In this document: piece after piece, positions 50,345-58,617 of the stretch
How positions within the stretch are numbered: the first letter of the stretch is position 1
Layout of the letters: every line of letters begins with the position of its first letter
Assembly: GCA_031549265.1 (NCBI GenBank)
Contig: JAVBQB010000001.1
Coordinates: forward strand, 269,441-333,440
DNA: 64,000 bases
Direction of reading: 5' to 3'
Source of the DNA: JAVBQB01 sp031549265
GTDB taxonomy: Bacteria > Bacillota > Clostridia > Oscillospirales > JAVBQB01
Notes under the pieces: model-generated
The model's database searches: none
Told to the model about the DNA's origin: nothing
What the model saw: the letters and a program-made list of their open reading frames with translations, nothing else
Translations under genes and position numbers: made by a program

Positions 50345-51688
50345 ATGGGCAAACTTTTTGGTACTGACGGAATTCGTGGAATCGTCGGCAGGCAGCTCAC
50401 AGCCGAGCTGGCTTTCCGTGTCGGTCAGGCGGTCGTGACAGCGCTGCAGAAGGATTCGACCAAGAAATCAAAGTTTATTATCGGCAGGGACACCAGAATA
50501 TCATCCGAGATGATTGAGTCTTCAATTTGCGCCGGAATTGCCTCTGTTGGCGGCGATATAGTGTCAATTGGCGTGACGCCGACACCCGCTGTGGCATTCC
50601 TCACAGACCGAACCGGGGCCGACGCGGGCATTATGGTATCCGCCTCGCATAATCCATATGAGCATAACGGAATTAAGGTATTCAACTCCAAAGGACACAA
50701 ACTTCCCGACAGTCTCGAGGAAGAAATAGAATCGTTAATACTCGGAAGCGGTGTATTCAAAGCGGCGGAGCTTGATAAGGTTGGCAGGATTAGTGCTGAT
50801 CTGGGGTTAATCGGCGATTACCTGGATTACATAAAAAGCACCGTGAATTGCGATCTTAAAGGGATGCGGATTGCCGTCGACTGCGCCAACGGATCGGCTT
50901 CAGCGACCGCGTCAAAGCTTTTCTCGGCTTTCGACGCGCAAATTGACGTGTATAATAATACGCCGGACGGAATCAATATTAATGACAACTGTGGTTCCAC
51001 TCACCTTTCCAAGCTGGGAGATCTCGTAAGGTATAAAGGCTATGACCTTGGCATTGCTTTTGACGGGGACGCAGACAGATGTCTTATAGTCGACGAAAAG
51101 GGCCGTGAGGTGGACGGCGACAGGATCATGGCTGTGTGCGGCGCGTTCATGCGTGAGCGCGGAGAGCTGCCCGATGACACAATTGTAGCGACTGTCATGT
51201 CCAATCTCGGCTTTCACGTGTACAACAGGAATCACGGCGTCAAGGTTATAACGGCGCAGGTTGGTGACCGTTATGTACTCGAGGAAATGCAGAAGGGCGG
51301 CTTTATGCTCGGAGGTGAGCAGTCAGGCCATCTGATATTCCTTAAATACATGCCTACCGGAGACGGACAACTGACCGCGCTGCAATTCCTGAATGTACTC
51401 GCCAGCTCCGGAGCGACAGTGTCCGGCTTGGTTTCGGACATTCCGCAGTTCCCGCAGATACTGCTTAACGTACAAGTACTGCCGGAAGCAAAAGCCGGAC
51501 TTTCAGAGCACCCCGACGTTTTGAAAGCGATTGAAAGCGCAAAAGCCTCTCTTGGCGAGGGCAGGATTCTTGTGCGTCCGTCTGGAACCGAGCCGCTGGT
51601 CAGGGTTATGGTCGAAGGTATGGAAGAATCGGCGGTAAAGCAAGCGGCAGAGAGCATTGTGGACGTAATAAAGATTGTTGCTACGTGA
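50345..51688 (+). CDS. glmM: Phosphoglucosamine mutase
   Basis: A 447-residue enzyme turning glucosamine-6-P into glucosamine-1-P for UDP-GlcNAc and cell-wall synthesis. The phospho-serine is S101 in MVSASHNPYEHNGIK. The metal loop is AFDGDADRCL, the sugar-binding loop GGEQSGHLIF and the phosphate site RPSGTEPLVRVM. The start ATG 50345 has TTGGAGG. It is full length. Confidence 0.97.
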   Translation: MGKLFGTDGIRGIVGRQLTAELAFRVGQAVVTALQKDSTKKSKFIIGRDTRISSEMIESSICAGIASVGGDIVSIGVTPTPAVAFLTDRTGADAGIMVSASHNPYEHNGIKVFNSKGHKLPDSLEEEIESLILGSGVFKAAELDKVGRISADLGLIGDYLDYIKSTVNCDLKGMRIAVDCANGSASATASKLFSAFDAQIDVYNNTPDGININDNCGSTHLSKLGDLVRYKGYDLGIAFDGDADRCLIVDEKGREVDGDRIMAVCGAFMRERGELPDDTIVATVMSNLGFHVYNRNHGVKVITAQVGDRYVLEEMQKGGFMLGGEQSGHLIFLKYMPTGDGQLTALQFLNVLASSGATVSGLVSDIPQFPQILLNVQVLPEAKAGLSEHPDVLKAIESAKASLGEGRILVRPSGTEPLVRVMVEGMEESAVKQAAESIVDVIKIVAT

Positions 51689-51728
51689 TAATCAGCAATT
51701 AATTTTGTCAAAAACTTGCTGTTCCGAC

Positions 51729-51757
51729 TTGACTTTGGCCATTAAATGGATTAAATT
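51729..51757 (+). promoter_or_regulatory. Promoter of aspS-gatCAB
   Basis: -35 TTGACT (51729-51734), a 17-base spacer and -10 TAAATT (51752-51757) lie about 70 bases before aspS. No T-box is seen. Confidence 0.68.
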
Positions 51758-51826
51758 AACTAAGTGACAGAGCGAGTAGATCGACTTGCAATTTCTACAA
51801 AAGCAGAGTGAAAGAAGGTATCCCCT

Positions 51827-53575
51827 GTGGTTTTCGCAAACAAGTACCGAAGCATGCATTGCAACGAGATTCGCCCCGACCATATCGGCAAGACAGCCCG
51901 GCTGGCGGGCTGGGTGGACACGATTAGGGATCACGGCGGAGTTGTGTTCGTTGACCTGCGCGACCAATTTGGAATCACCCAAATCGTTGTGCGGGATGAA
52001 ATGCTCCAGAACGTCCGCCGCGAAACAGTAATCAGTGTAGAGGGAGATATCCGCAGGCGGGATGAGGACTGTATCAACCCCAAGCTGGATACCGGCCTAG
52101 TTGAGCTGCACGCCGTCAGTCTGGAGATACTGGGTGCTTCGAGCGCCAACCTCCCGTTTGAAATACAAAATTCGACGGCGACCCGTGAGGATATCCGCCT
52201 CAAATACCGTTACCTCGATCTGCGAAACCCGAAAATGCACGCTAACATTCTGCTTCGCAGCCAAGTTATTGCGTTTATACGCAACAGCATGAGCGAGATG
52301 GGATTCACTGAAATTACAACGCCGATACTGACCGCCTCCTCCCCCGAGGGCGCCCGCGATTATATAATTCCCGCGCGGAAGCATCCGGGCATGTTTTACG
52401 CACTGCCCCAGGCGCCGCAGATTTTCAAACAGCTGCTTATGGTTTCTGGGTTCGACCGATACTTCCAGATCGCGCCCTGCTTCCGAGATGAGGACGCGCG
52501 CGCAGACCGCTCACCTGGTGAGTTCTATCAGCTTGACTTCGAAATGGCGTTCGCGACTCAGGAAGATGTTTTTGCGGTCGCCGAGAACGTGCTTTTTGAA
52601 GTTTTTGAAAAATTCGGGGACAAAAAGGTATCCGCCAAGCCTTTTGCACGCATACCGTACAAAGAGGCGATGCTGAAATATGGAACCGACAAACCCGACC
52701 TGCGCAATCCGCTCGTGATCAACGATATGACGGAGTTTTTTGCTGGCGTTGAGTTTGCTGCTTTCAAAGGAAAGCCCGTACGCGGCATAGTCGCGCCGGG
52801 CTGCGCGCTGAATTCAAAATCCTTTTTCGAAAATATGTTGGACTTCGCGATGTCGATCGGAATGAAAGGCCTCGGATATATTTCGGCGGCTTCGGACATG
52901 AAACTTAAAGGGCCGATTGTCAAGTTTCTCAGTGACGAGCAACAGAGTGAAATGGTCACCTCGCTTGGTATCAAAGAAAACGACACGCTTTTCTTTATCT
53001 GTGACGGTAAAGCGATAGTAGACAAGCTGGCCGGACTGATTCGCAGCGAGCTTGGCGCTCGAATGAATCTGATTAACGACGACGCGTTCGAAATGTGCTT
53101 CATAACCGATTTTCCGATGTATGAACGCAACGAGGAAACGGGAAAGATAGACTTTACACACAACCCTTTTTCCATGCCACAGGGCGAACTGGCCGCGCTG
53201 AACGGTCAAAATCCGTTGGACATTCTCGCCTGGCAGTATGACATTGTCTGCAACGGCGTTGAGCTGTCCTCCGGCGCGGTGCGAAATCACCTGCCAGAGG
53301 TAATGGTGCGCGCGTTTGAGATTGCCGGATACACCGAATCGCAATTGGAGGAAAAATTCGGCGCGCTTTACGGAGCTTTCCAGTACGGAGCGCCGCCTCA
53401 CGCGGGTATGGCTCCCGGAATTGACCGCATTTTGATGCTGCTGACAGGCCACGACAACATCAGGGAGGTAATCGCCTTCCCGATGAACGCCGGTGCTCAG
53501 GATCTGATGGTAGGCGCGCCCGGAAATGTTTCGGATCAGCAGATGCGCGAAGTTAATATCAAGCTGAGAAAGTAA
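51827..53575 (+). CDS. aspS: Aspartyl-tRNA synthetase (bacterial type)
   Basis: A 582-residue class II synthetase. It has an OB-fold anticodon domain (RLAGWVDTIRDHGGVVFVDL), motif 2 FRDEDARADRSPGEFYQLD, the bacterial GAD insertion (about 290-410) and motif 3 GAPPHAGMAPGIDRILMLL. The start is GTG 51827 with GAAGG. Because gatCAB follows directly, this may be a non-discriminating enzyme charging tRNA-Asn as well; that is inference. Confidence 0.96.
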   Translation: MVFANKYRSMHCNEIRPDHIGKTARLAGWVDTIRDHGGVVFVDLRDQFGITQIVVRDEMLQNVRRETVISVEGDIRRRDEDCINPKLDTGLVELHAVSLEILGASSANLPFEIQNSTATREDIRLKYRYLDLRNPKMHANILLRSQVIAFIRNSMSEMGFTEITTPILTASSPEGARDYIIPARKHPGMFYALPQAPQIFKQLLMVSGFDRYFQIAPCFRDEDARADRSPGEFYQLDFEMAFATQEDVFAVAENVLFEVFEKFGDKKVSAKPFARIPYKEAMLKYGTDKPDLRNPLVINDMTEFFAGVEFAAFKGKPVRGIVAPGCALNSKSFFENMLDFAMSIGMKGLGYISAASDMKLKGPIVKFLSDEQQSEMVTSLGIKENDTLFFICDGKAIVDKLAGLIRSELGARMNLINDDAFEMCFITDFPMYERNEETGKIDFTHNPFSMPQGELAALNGQNPLDILAWQYDIVCNGVELSSGAVRNHLPEVMVRAFEIAGYTESQLEEKFGALYGAFQYGAPPHAGMAPGIDRILMLLTGHDNIREVIAFPMNAGAQDLMVGAPGNVSDQQMREVNIKLRK

Positions 53576-53588
53576 ATGGTGATTTAAT

Positions 53589-53876
53589 ATGAAAGCTGAC
53601 TTGCAGCTTCTTGCAAAAATGGAGAATCTCGCGTTTTTATGCTTCCTTGAAAACGAACGGGATACGGCGCTGAAGGATATCAATGAGGCGCTGGACGCTG
53701 CGTCTGTCATACTGGAGTGTGACGTCGCCGGCGTTGCGCCGCTTGTGCACGTGCGCGCGAATAAAAATGTCTTTCGTGACGATACGGTAAATCAAACCGT
53801 GTCCAGAGAGGAAATACTTGCATGCGCGCCTGACCGGCTCGAAAACTATTATGTTGCGCCACAGACATTTGACTAA
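53589..53876 (+). CDS. gatC: Aspartyl/glutamyl-tRNA amidotransferase subunit C
   Basis: A 95-residue linker subunit of GatCAB. It is recognised by its helical N-terminus and the VHVRANKNVFRDDTVNQ segment, the usual conserved GatC loop. It has a start ATG at 53589 and lies 13 bases after aspS and 13 before gatA. Confidence 0.9.
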   Translation: MKADLQLLAKMENLAFLCFLENERDTALKDINEALDAASVILECDVAGVAPLVHVRANKNVFRDDTVNQTVSREEILACAPDRLENYYVAPQTFD

Positions 53877-53889
53877 TTGAGGAAATTAT

Positions 53890-55194
53890 ATGGATATAAA
53901 CAAATTGACTGCGGCTGAGCTGTCTGCCGGACTGCGGTCGCGCGAGATCAGCGTCGCCGACAGTACGCGGGCTTACATTTCGGCGGCAAAACAAAGCGCA
54001 CATGTCGGACTCGTTTTTGAGGACGAGGCTATGGCGGCTGCCGTCGACATGCAAAAAATGATTGACTCCGGAGCCGAGCTTCCCAGCCTTGCTGGAGTCC
54101 CGGTCGGTGTTTGCGATAATATTTTCATTAAGAACAAACCGGCGTCCGCTGGCTCAAATATGCTCGGGGGCTTCACTCCCCCGTTCGAGTCGACCGCAGT
54201 GTCACGCCTCAGGGACGCGGGAGCGATTATAGTTGCGCAGCTGAAAGGCGACGAATTTTACGCCGACGGACACTCGGGCTCCTGTCCGGCGGGCGCTGTG
54301 GCGGAAGGTGCCGTGGCACTCGCTATCGGCAGCGACACTTGCGGTTCGATGCGCGCTCGGGCTGACGCTGCGGGGATTGCTTGTCTGCGTCCCACTTATG
54401 GCGCGGTATCGCGCTTCGGACTGGTCGCGTACGTTTCGTCGATGGATCAGATTTCGGCGCTTGGCAGAACGGCGGAGGACTGCGCCGCCTGCATTGAGGT
54501 CATTTCGGGTCATGACCCCGTCGACAGCACATCGGTGGCGCGCGGCCCGATAAAATACAGCGGCAAAGACGTCAAGGGACTGAGAATCGGTTTTTTGTCC
54601 GGATTTGACAGCGGAGACTCCGTATGCCCGCAGGCGGTTGCCGACGCTTTCGGCGCCGCAGGGATAACCTTCGGCAATATCCGCATTCCTGAACTCAAGT
54701 ACGCGCTCGCGACATATATGATCCTCGCCTACTCTGAAGCCAGCGGAAATATGGCTCGTTTTGACGGCATCAAATACGGACATGCCGCGCAGAAGTTCGA
54801 TAACCTGAACGAACTCTATTACAATACCAGAACCGAGGGATTCACGCTGAAAACGCGCGAGAGGCTCGGTCTGGGCTCGCTTTTTCTTTCGTCCGGAATG
54901 TATGACGACTATTACGACCGCGCGATGAAGGTGCGCAGGCTGATTGTTGACGCCATAATGAAATCGTTGGGTGAATTCGACGCACTGTGTATGCCGGTCG
55001 CCTCTGTCAAATCAGGCAATTCGCCGCTGCAATGCGATTTTGCCAATCGGTACAATACCATCGCGAGTCTCGCCGGTCTGCCGAGTGTGGTTCTGCCCGG
55101 AATGGGCGTTCAGCTTGTCGGCGCGGAATTCACGGAGGATATGCTGGTTTCGATAGCGTCCCGTGTTACTCCCTCTGACGGAGGTGCGAAGTAA
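53890..55194 (+). CDS. gatA: GatA-like amidotransferase subunit, shortened and lacking the catalytic lysine
   Basis: A 434-residue amidase-signature protein (usual GatA about 480-490) in the right operon position. The nucleophile and cis-Ser appear kept: S153 in GSDTCGSMR, and S129 exactly 24 residues earlier. The catalytic Lys of GIPVAIKDN is Cys75 (GVPVGVCDN, codon TGC). About 20 residues between GDEF and the cis-Ser loop (the NPW...PGGSS part) are missing, and GGSSGGS reads GHSGSCP. The C-terminal half (EASGNMARFDGIKYGH, RLGLGSLFLSSGMYDDYY) is clearly GatA. Glutaminase activity is doubtful. The start ATG 53890 has AGGAAA. It shares a base with gatB. Confidence 0.88.
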   Translation: MDINKLTAAELSAGLRSREISVADSTRAYISAAKQSAHVGLVFEDEAMAAAVDMQKMIDSGAELPSLAGVPVGVCDNIFIKNKPASAGSNMLGGFTPPFESTAVSRLRDAGAIIVAQLKGDEFYADGHSGSCPAGAVAEGAVALAIGSDTCGSMRARADAAGIACLRPTYGAVSRFGLVAYVSSMDQISALGRTAEDCAACIEVISGHDPVDSTSVARGPIKYSGKDVKGLRIGFLSGFDSGDSVCPQAVADAFGAAGITFGNIRIPELKYALATYMILAYSEASGNMARFDGIKYGHAAQKFDNLNELYYNTRTEGFTLKTRERLGLGSLFLSSGMYDDYYDRAMKVRRLIVDAIMKSLGEFDALCMPVASVKSGNSPLQCDFANRYNTIASLAGLPSVVLPGMGVQLVGAEFTEDMLVSIASRVTPSDGGAK

Positions 55195-56630
55195 TGAAAT
55201 ATGAAGTTGTAATGGGCCTCGAAGTGCACTGCGAGCTATCCACCAATACCAAGATTTTCTGCTCGTGTTCAACGAGTTTTGAATCGTCTGAAAATGAAAA
55301 CGTCTGTCCCGGCTGCGGCGGAATGCCGGGTACGCTCCCGGTAATGAACCGCCGTGTGGTCGAGTACGGCATCAAGGCCGCGCTTGTGACCAATTGCAAG
55401 ATTAATCAATACTGTACTTTTGACAAGAAGAACTACTTTTATCCGGATCTGTCGTGCTCTTACCAGATCACGCAGCTCTTCCACCCGATTTGCGTCGACG
55501 GATTTGTGGAAATCGAAACTGAGGCAGGGAAAAAGAAAATCAGTCTCAAGCAGATACACATGGAAGAGGACGCCGGCAAACTCAAGCACGACGCGATTAC
55601 GGGCAACTCGCTGGTCGACTTCAACCGGTGCAGCGTGCCCCTCCTCGAAATCGTCAGCAATCCCGATTTCCGAACCGCGGAAGAGGTGCTGGCGTATCTT
55701 GAAAAACTGAGATCAATGCTCCGGTTCATCGGCATCTCAGACTGTAAGATGCAGGAGGGCTCGATGCGGTGCGACGTTAACCTGTCGGTGAGGCCGGCTG
55801 GCACGACAGAGCTCGGCACCCGAACCGAAATCAAGAATATGGCCTCGCTGAAAGCGATTTCCAGAGCAATCGCCTATGAGATTGAGCGGCACATTGACGC
55901 GATCGATTCCGGCAACGGGCACACGCTGATCCAGGAGACGCGGAGGTGGGACGACGCGGCGGGCAAAAGCTATTCCATGCGCTCGAAGGAAAACGCGCAG
56001 GACTACCGCTACTTTCCCAACCCCGACCTGCCCCCGATAGAGATCAGCGACGAGTGGATAGCGGAGGTTAAAAACTCGCTTCCGGAACTGGCGGACGCCA
56101 AGCTTGCCCGTTACATGGACGAATTTGGCCTGCCGGAGTACGACTGCCGACTGTTAACATCGAGCAAGACGCTGTGCGAGATATTTGAAAAGTGCACGTC
56201 AATCTGCAATCAGCCGAAGGAAACTTCCAACTGGATTATCGGCGAACTGATGAGCGCCGCGAATAACGAGGCAAAGGCTTATGACGATCTCCGGCTGGAC
56301 GGCGCAAAGCTCGCGAGTCTCATAAACCTTGTCGCCGCCAAAATAATTAACCGCAATACCGCCAAGAAGGTTTTTGCCGAGATATACGCGAACGACACCG
56401 ACCCCGAGGAGTATGTCAAACAACACGGGCTCGCAATGGTTTCGGACACCGGAGCGATCGAGGCAATCGTGGATCAGGTGATCGCCGAGAACCAGAGCTC
56501 GGTTGAGGATTACCGCAAAGGCAAGACGCAGGCGCAGGGATTCCTGATGGGCAAGGTGATGAAGCTCGCCAAAGGCAAGGCCGATCCGCAGCTTGTGAAC
56601 GAACTTCTGAACAGCAAACTGAACGGTTAA
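55194..56630 (+). CDS. gatB: Aspartyl/glutamyl-tRNA amidotransferase subunit B
   Basis: A 478-residue subunit that phosphorylates and amidates Asp/Glu on tRNA. It has the N-terminal EVVMGLEVHCELSTNTKIFC, a four-Cys zinc site (CSC and CPGCG), DRKNYFYPDL-like DKKNYFYPDLSCSYQIT, MEEDAGKL, DFNRCSVPLLEIVS and the C-terminal helical YqeY-like domain. It looks fully functional, in contrast to its GatA. The start ATG overlaps the gatA stop by one base with GGAGG before it. Confidence 0.96.
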   Translation: MKYEVVMGLEVHCELSTNTKIFCSCSTSFESSENENVCPGCGGMPGTLPVMNRRVVEYGIKAALVTNCKINQYCTFDKKNYFYPDLSCSYQITQLFHPICVDGFVEIETEAGKKKISLKQIHMEEDAGKLKHDAITGNSLVDFNRCSVPLLEIVSNPDFRTAEEVLAYLEKLRSMLRFIGISDCKMQEGSMRCDVNLSVRPAGTTELGTRTEIKNMASLKAISRAIAYEIERHIDAIDSGNGHTLIQETRRWDDAAGKSYSMRSKENAQDYRYFPNPDLPPIEISDEWIAEVKNSLPELADAKLARYMDEFGLPEYDCRLLTSSKTLCEIFEKCTSICNQPKETSNWIIGELMSAANNEAKAYDDLRLDGAKLASLINLVAAKIINRNTAKKVFAEIYANDTDPEEYVKQHGLAMVSDTGAIEAIVDQVIAENQSSVEDYRKGKTQAQGFLMGKVMKLAKGKADPQLVNELLNSKLNG

Positions 56631-56635
56631 GAAAA

Positions 56636-56692
56636 ACCCCCGGCTACAATTCCGCGACAGGCGGCGTTGTGACCGGGGGTATATTTTTATTT
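56636..56692. terminator. Bidirectional terminator between gatB and mtnA
   Basis: ACCCCCGG (56636-56643) pairs with CCGGGGGT (56673-56680), with an inner ACAA/TTGT pair and a large loop. The plus side is followed by ATATTTTTATTTT and the minus side by TTTTTC, so both convergent transcripts can end here. Confidence 0.82.
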
Positions 56693-57739
56693 TAGGTTAA
56701 CGTCAAACGGCGGCTTTATTATCCCGCGCTCTGTGATTATGGCGGTGATGAGTGAGTTGTCGGTCACGTCAAAGGCTGGATTGTACACCTTTACCGACGG
56801 CGGCGCCATCGGATTTTGATACCACTGCTCGGTTATTTCCGACGGGCTTCGCAGTTCGATCTCTATTTGAGAACCGTCCGCACAGCCTGGGTCTATAGTT
56901 GATGTCGGAGCGCACACATAAAACGGAATGTCGTACTTTTTGGCTATAATCGCGACGCCCAGCGTGCCGATCTTGTTGGCGGCGTCGCCGTTAGCGGCTA
57001 TGCGGTCGCTTCCGACGAAAACGGCGTCAATGAGACCCGATTTCATCACGGTGGCCGCCATATTGTCGCATATCAGCGTGACGTCCACCCCGGCGGCTTG
57101 CAGCTCAAACGAGGTTAGTCTCGCGCCCTGAAGCAGCGGACGGGTTTCGTCGGCAAATACCCGCAAATTCAGGCCGCGCTCCATCCCGACATATATCGGG
57201 GCCAGCGCGGTGCCGTATCCGCCCGTGGCCAGCCTGCCCGCGTTGCAGTGGGTCAAAATGCCCATACCGTCACGCAGAAGCGGCTGGGCGTGCTCACCGA
57301 TGCTCCGGCAGGACATGTTGTCCTCGCTGTCGATGGCCTCCGCCTCGCGCAGGATCAGTTCCGTGGTTTCCGCCGGGCTCAGCGAAATATTGACGTGTCC
57401 CGCAACTCTGTCCAGCGCCCAAAACAGATTGACCGCTGTAGGCCGAGCGGAGGCGAGATAATCGCGGAATTCCATCAGGCGGAGCACAAACTGCCCGCGC
57501 TCGAGGTTTTGAAGGCCTCTCGCCGCCACATACATCGCATACGCGGCAAAAATCCCGATAGCGGGCGCTCCCCTCACCCGGAGAGAATAAACCGCTTCCC
57601 AGAGCTCTTCGTTTGCGCGGAGGCTTAAATACTTCACCTCACCCGGCAATAGGGTCTGATCAATTATTTCAACAGCGCGCCGGTCTTGCGAGAGCCGCAC
57701 GGCGCGCTGAGACAGGTCGAATTTCAAAGAATTTTCCAT
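56687..57739 (-). CDS. mtnA: S-methyl-5-thioribose-1-phosphate isomerase
   Basis: A 350-residue enzyme of methionine salvage. Family motifs are YSLRVRGAPAIGIFAAYAM, the catalytic Cys in GILTHCNAGRLATGGYGTALA, DETRPLLQGARLT and the catalytic Asp in FVGSDRIAANGDAANKIGT. The start ATG 57739 has GAGGA. It lies 24 bases after the Crp/Fnr-family gene and is probably cotranscribed with it. No other methionine-salvage gene is close, so it may work with a distant pathway or with 5-deoxyribose disposal. Confidence 0.94.
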   Translation of the reverse strand: MENSLKFDLSQRAVRLSQDRRAVEIIDQTLLPGEVKYLSLRANEELWEAVYSLRVRGAPAIGIFAAYAMYVAARGLQNLERGQFVLRLMEFRDYLASARPTAVNLFWALDRVAGHVNISLSPAETTELILREAEAIDSEDNMSCRSIGEHAQPLLRDGMGILTHCNAGRLATGGYGTALAPIYVGMERGLNLRVFADETRPLLQGARLTSFELQAAGVDVTLICDNMAATVMKSGLIDAVFVGSDRIAANGDAANKIGTLGVAIIAKKYDIPFYVCAPTSTIDPGCADGSQIEIELRSPSEITEQWYQNPMAPPSVKVYNPAFDVTDNSLITAIITERGIIKPPFDVNLK

Positions 57740-57763
57740 ATAATCCTCAATATAGAATTTCGG

Positions 57764-58438
57764 TCATTCCAGCGGATCAAGACATTTTTCCAACTGTGTC
57801 AGATCAAGTATCTCGACCTCCCTGCCGGAAAAGTCGATCAGTCCCTCATCGCGCATCCACGAAAGTTCCCGTGACAGAGACGGGCGCGACACGCCCAGAT
57901 AAGACGCCCATTCGTGTTTGAAAAACGGGAGCTTCAGCTTTTTTCTGTGGCTGATCGCAAACATGTCGAGCAGAAATGAAGTGATTTTTCCGCGCAACGT
58001 CTTCTGAGAGATAACGTCCAGCCGCCGTTGAAGCGCCCAAAGCCGGTCGGATATCAGCCTCAGCAAGTTAGTCATAATTTTTTTGTGGACGTTGCATGCC
58101 GAGGAGCACATCGACAGAATCGGCTGAATGTAATAGAAATCGACTTCGCAGTCGGTCTTTGCGACCACCGTAACCGGATAAACGGCGTTTGACGAGACCG
58201 CCGCGCCCTCCGCGAAGCTGTCGCCCTCGCTGAGGAACATGACTACAACATGGTTGCCGCTGTAAAAGTCTTTGCAAATCTCCACGACTCCGGAAATAAT
58301 GATGCCGAAGCCGTCCGCGGGGTCGCCTCTCAGCGCGATAAGCTCTCCGCTGGAGTAATGCCTTCTTGACGGCGAGAGACATTGCCTGGCGGATTCGATT
58401 TCTTCTTCGGCAAGATCTGTAAATAGAGGATTTTTCAT
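57764..58438 (-). CDS. Crp/Fnr family transcription regulator, candidate HcpR
   Basis: A 224-residue regulator. It has a cyclic-nucleotide-type beta-barrel (about 20-125, RRHYSSGELIALRGDPADGF), a long dimer helix and a winged helix with SYLGVSRPSLSRELSWMRDEG. The Cys residues near the barrel end (MCSSACNV) do not match the FNR four-Cys set, so an [4Fe-4S] sensor is not clear. It is divergent from hcp with a 179-base gap. In many anaerobes HcpR, a Crp/Fnr protein answering nitric oxide, controls hcp, and this is the natural reading here. It shares its transcript with mtnA. Confidence 0.87.
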   Translation of the reverse strand: MKNPLFTDLAEEEIESARQCLSPSRRHYSSGELIALRGDPADGFGIIISGVVEICKDFYSGNHVVVMFLSEGDSFAEGAAVSSNAVYPVTVVAKTDCEVDFYYIQPILSMCSSACNVHKKIMTNLLRLISDRLWALQRRLDVISQKTLRGKITSFLLDMFAISHRKKLKLPFFKHEWASYLGVSRPSLSRELSWMRDEGLIDFSGREVEILDLTQLEKCLDPLE

Positions 58439-58617
58439 CGTCAGACTCCGTTACTTGTCAATAGTAGCTGTGATTTGTTAAAAACGACAATAAACACTAA
58501 TACAATTTAGATATATTGACAAATTTTAGTTATATTGATTTCTGTAGCATATGATACCGATTAATTTCTATGATTGGATATACTAGAATCATAAACTATT
58601 GAATTGGAGGGCATAAA
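58439..58617. promoter_or_regulatory. Divergent control region between the Crp/Fnr gene and hcp
   Basis: This AT-rich gap holds several inverted repeats: TTGTCAATA (58455-58463) with TATTGACAA (58514-58522), TTGT-N8-ACAA (58475-58490), and TATGATT-N11-AATCATA (58569-58593). There is also a tandem TATATTGA direct repeat near 58512-58538. No perfect -35/-10 pair for hcp is seen, as expected for an activator-dependent promoter. Which repeat the regulator binds is not decided. Confidence 0.5.

Noticed and set aside
51689..51826. T-box or other tRNA-sensing leader before aspS
   Set aside because: The gap is only about 140 bases, with no AGGGTGGNACCGCG-type box and no terminator-antiterminator pair.
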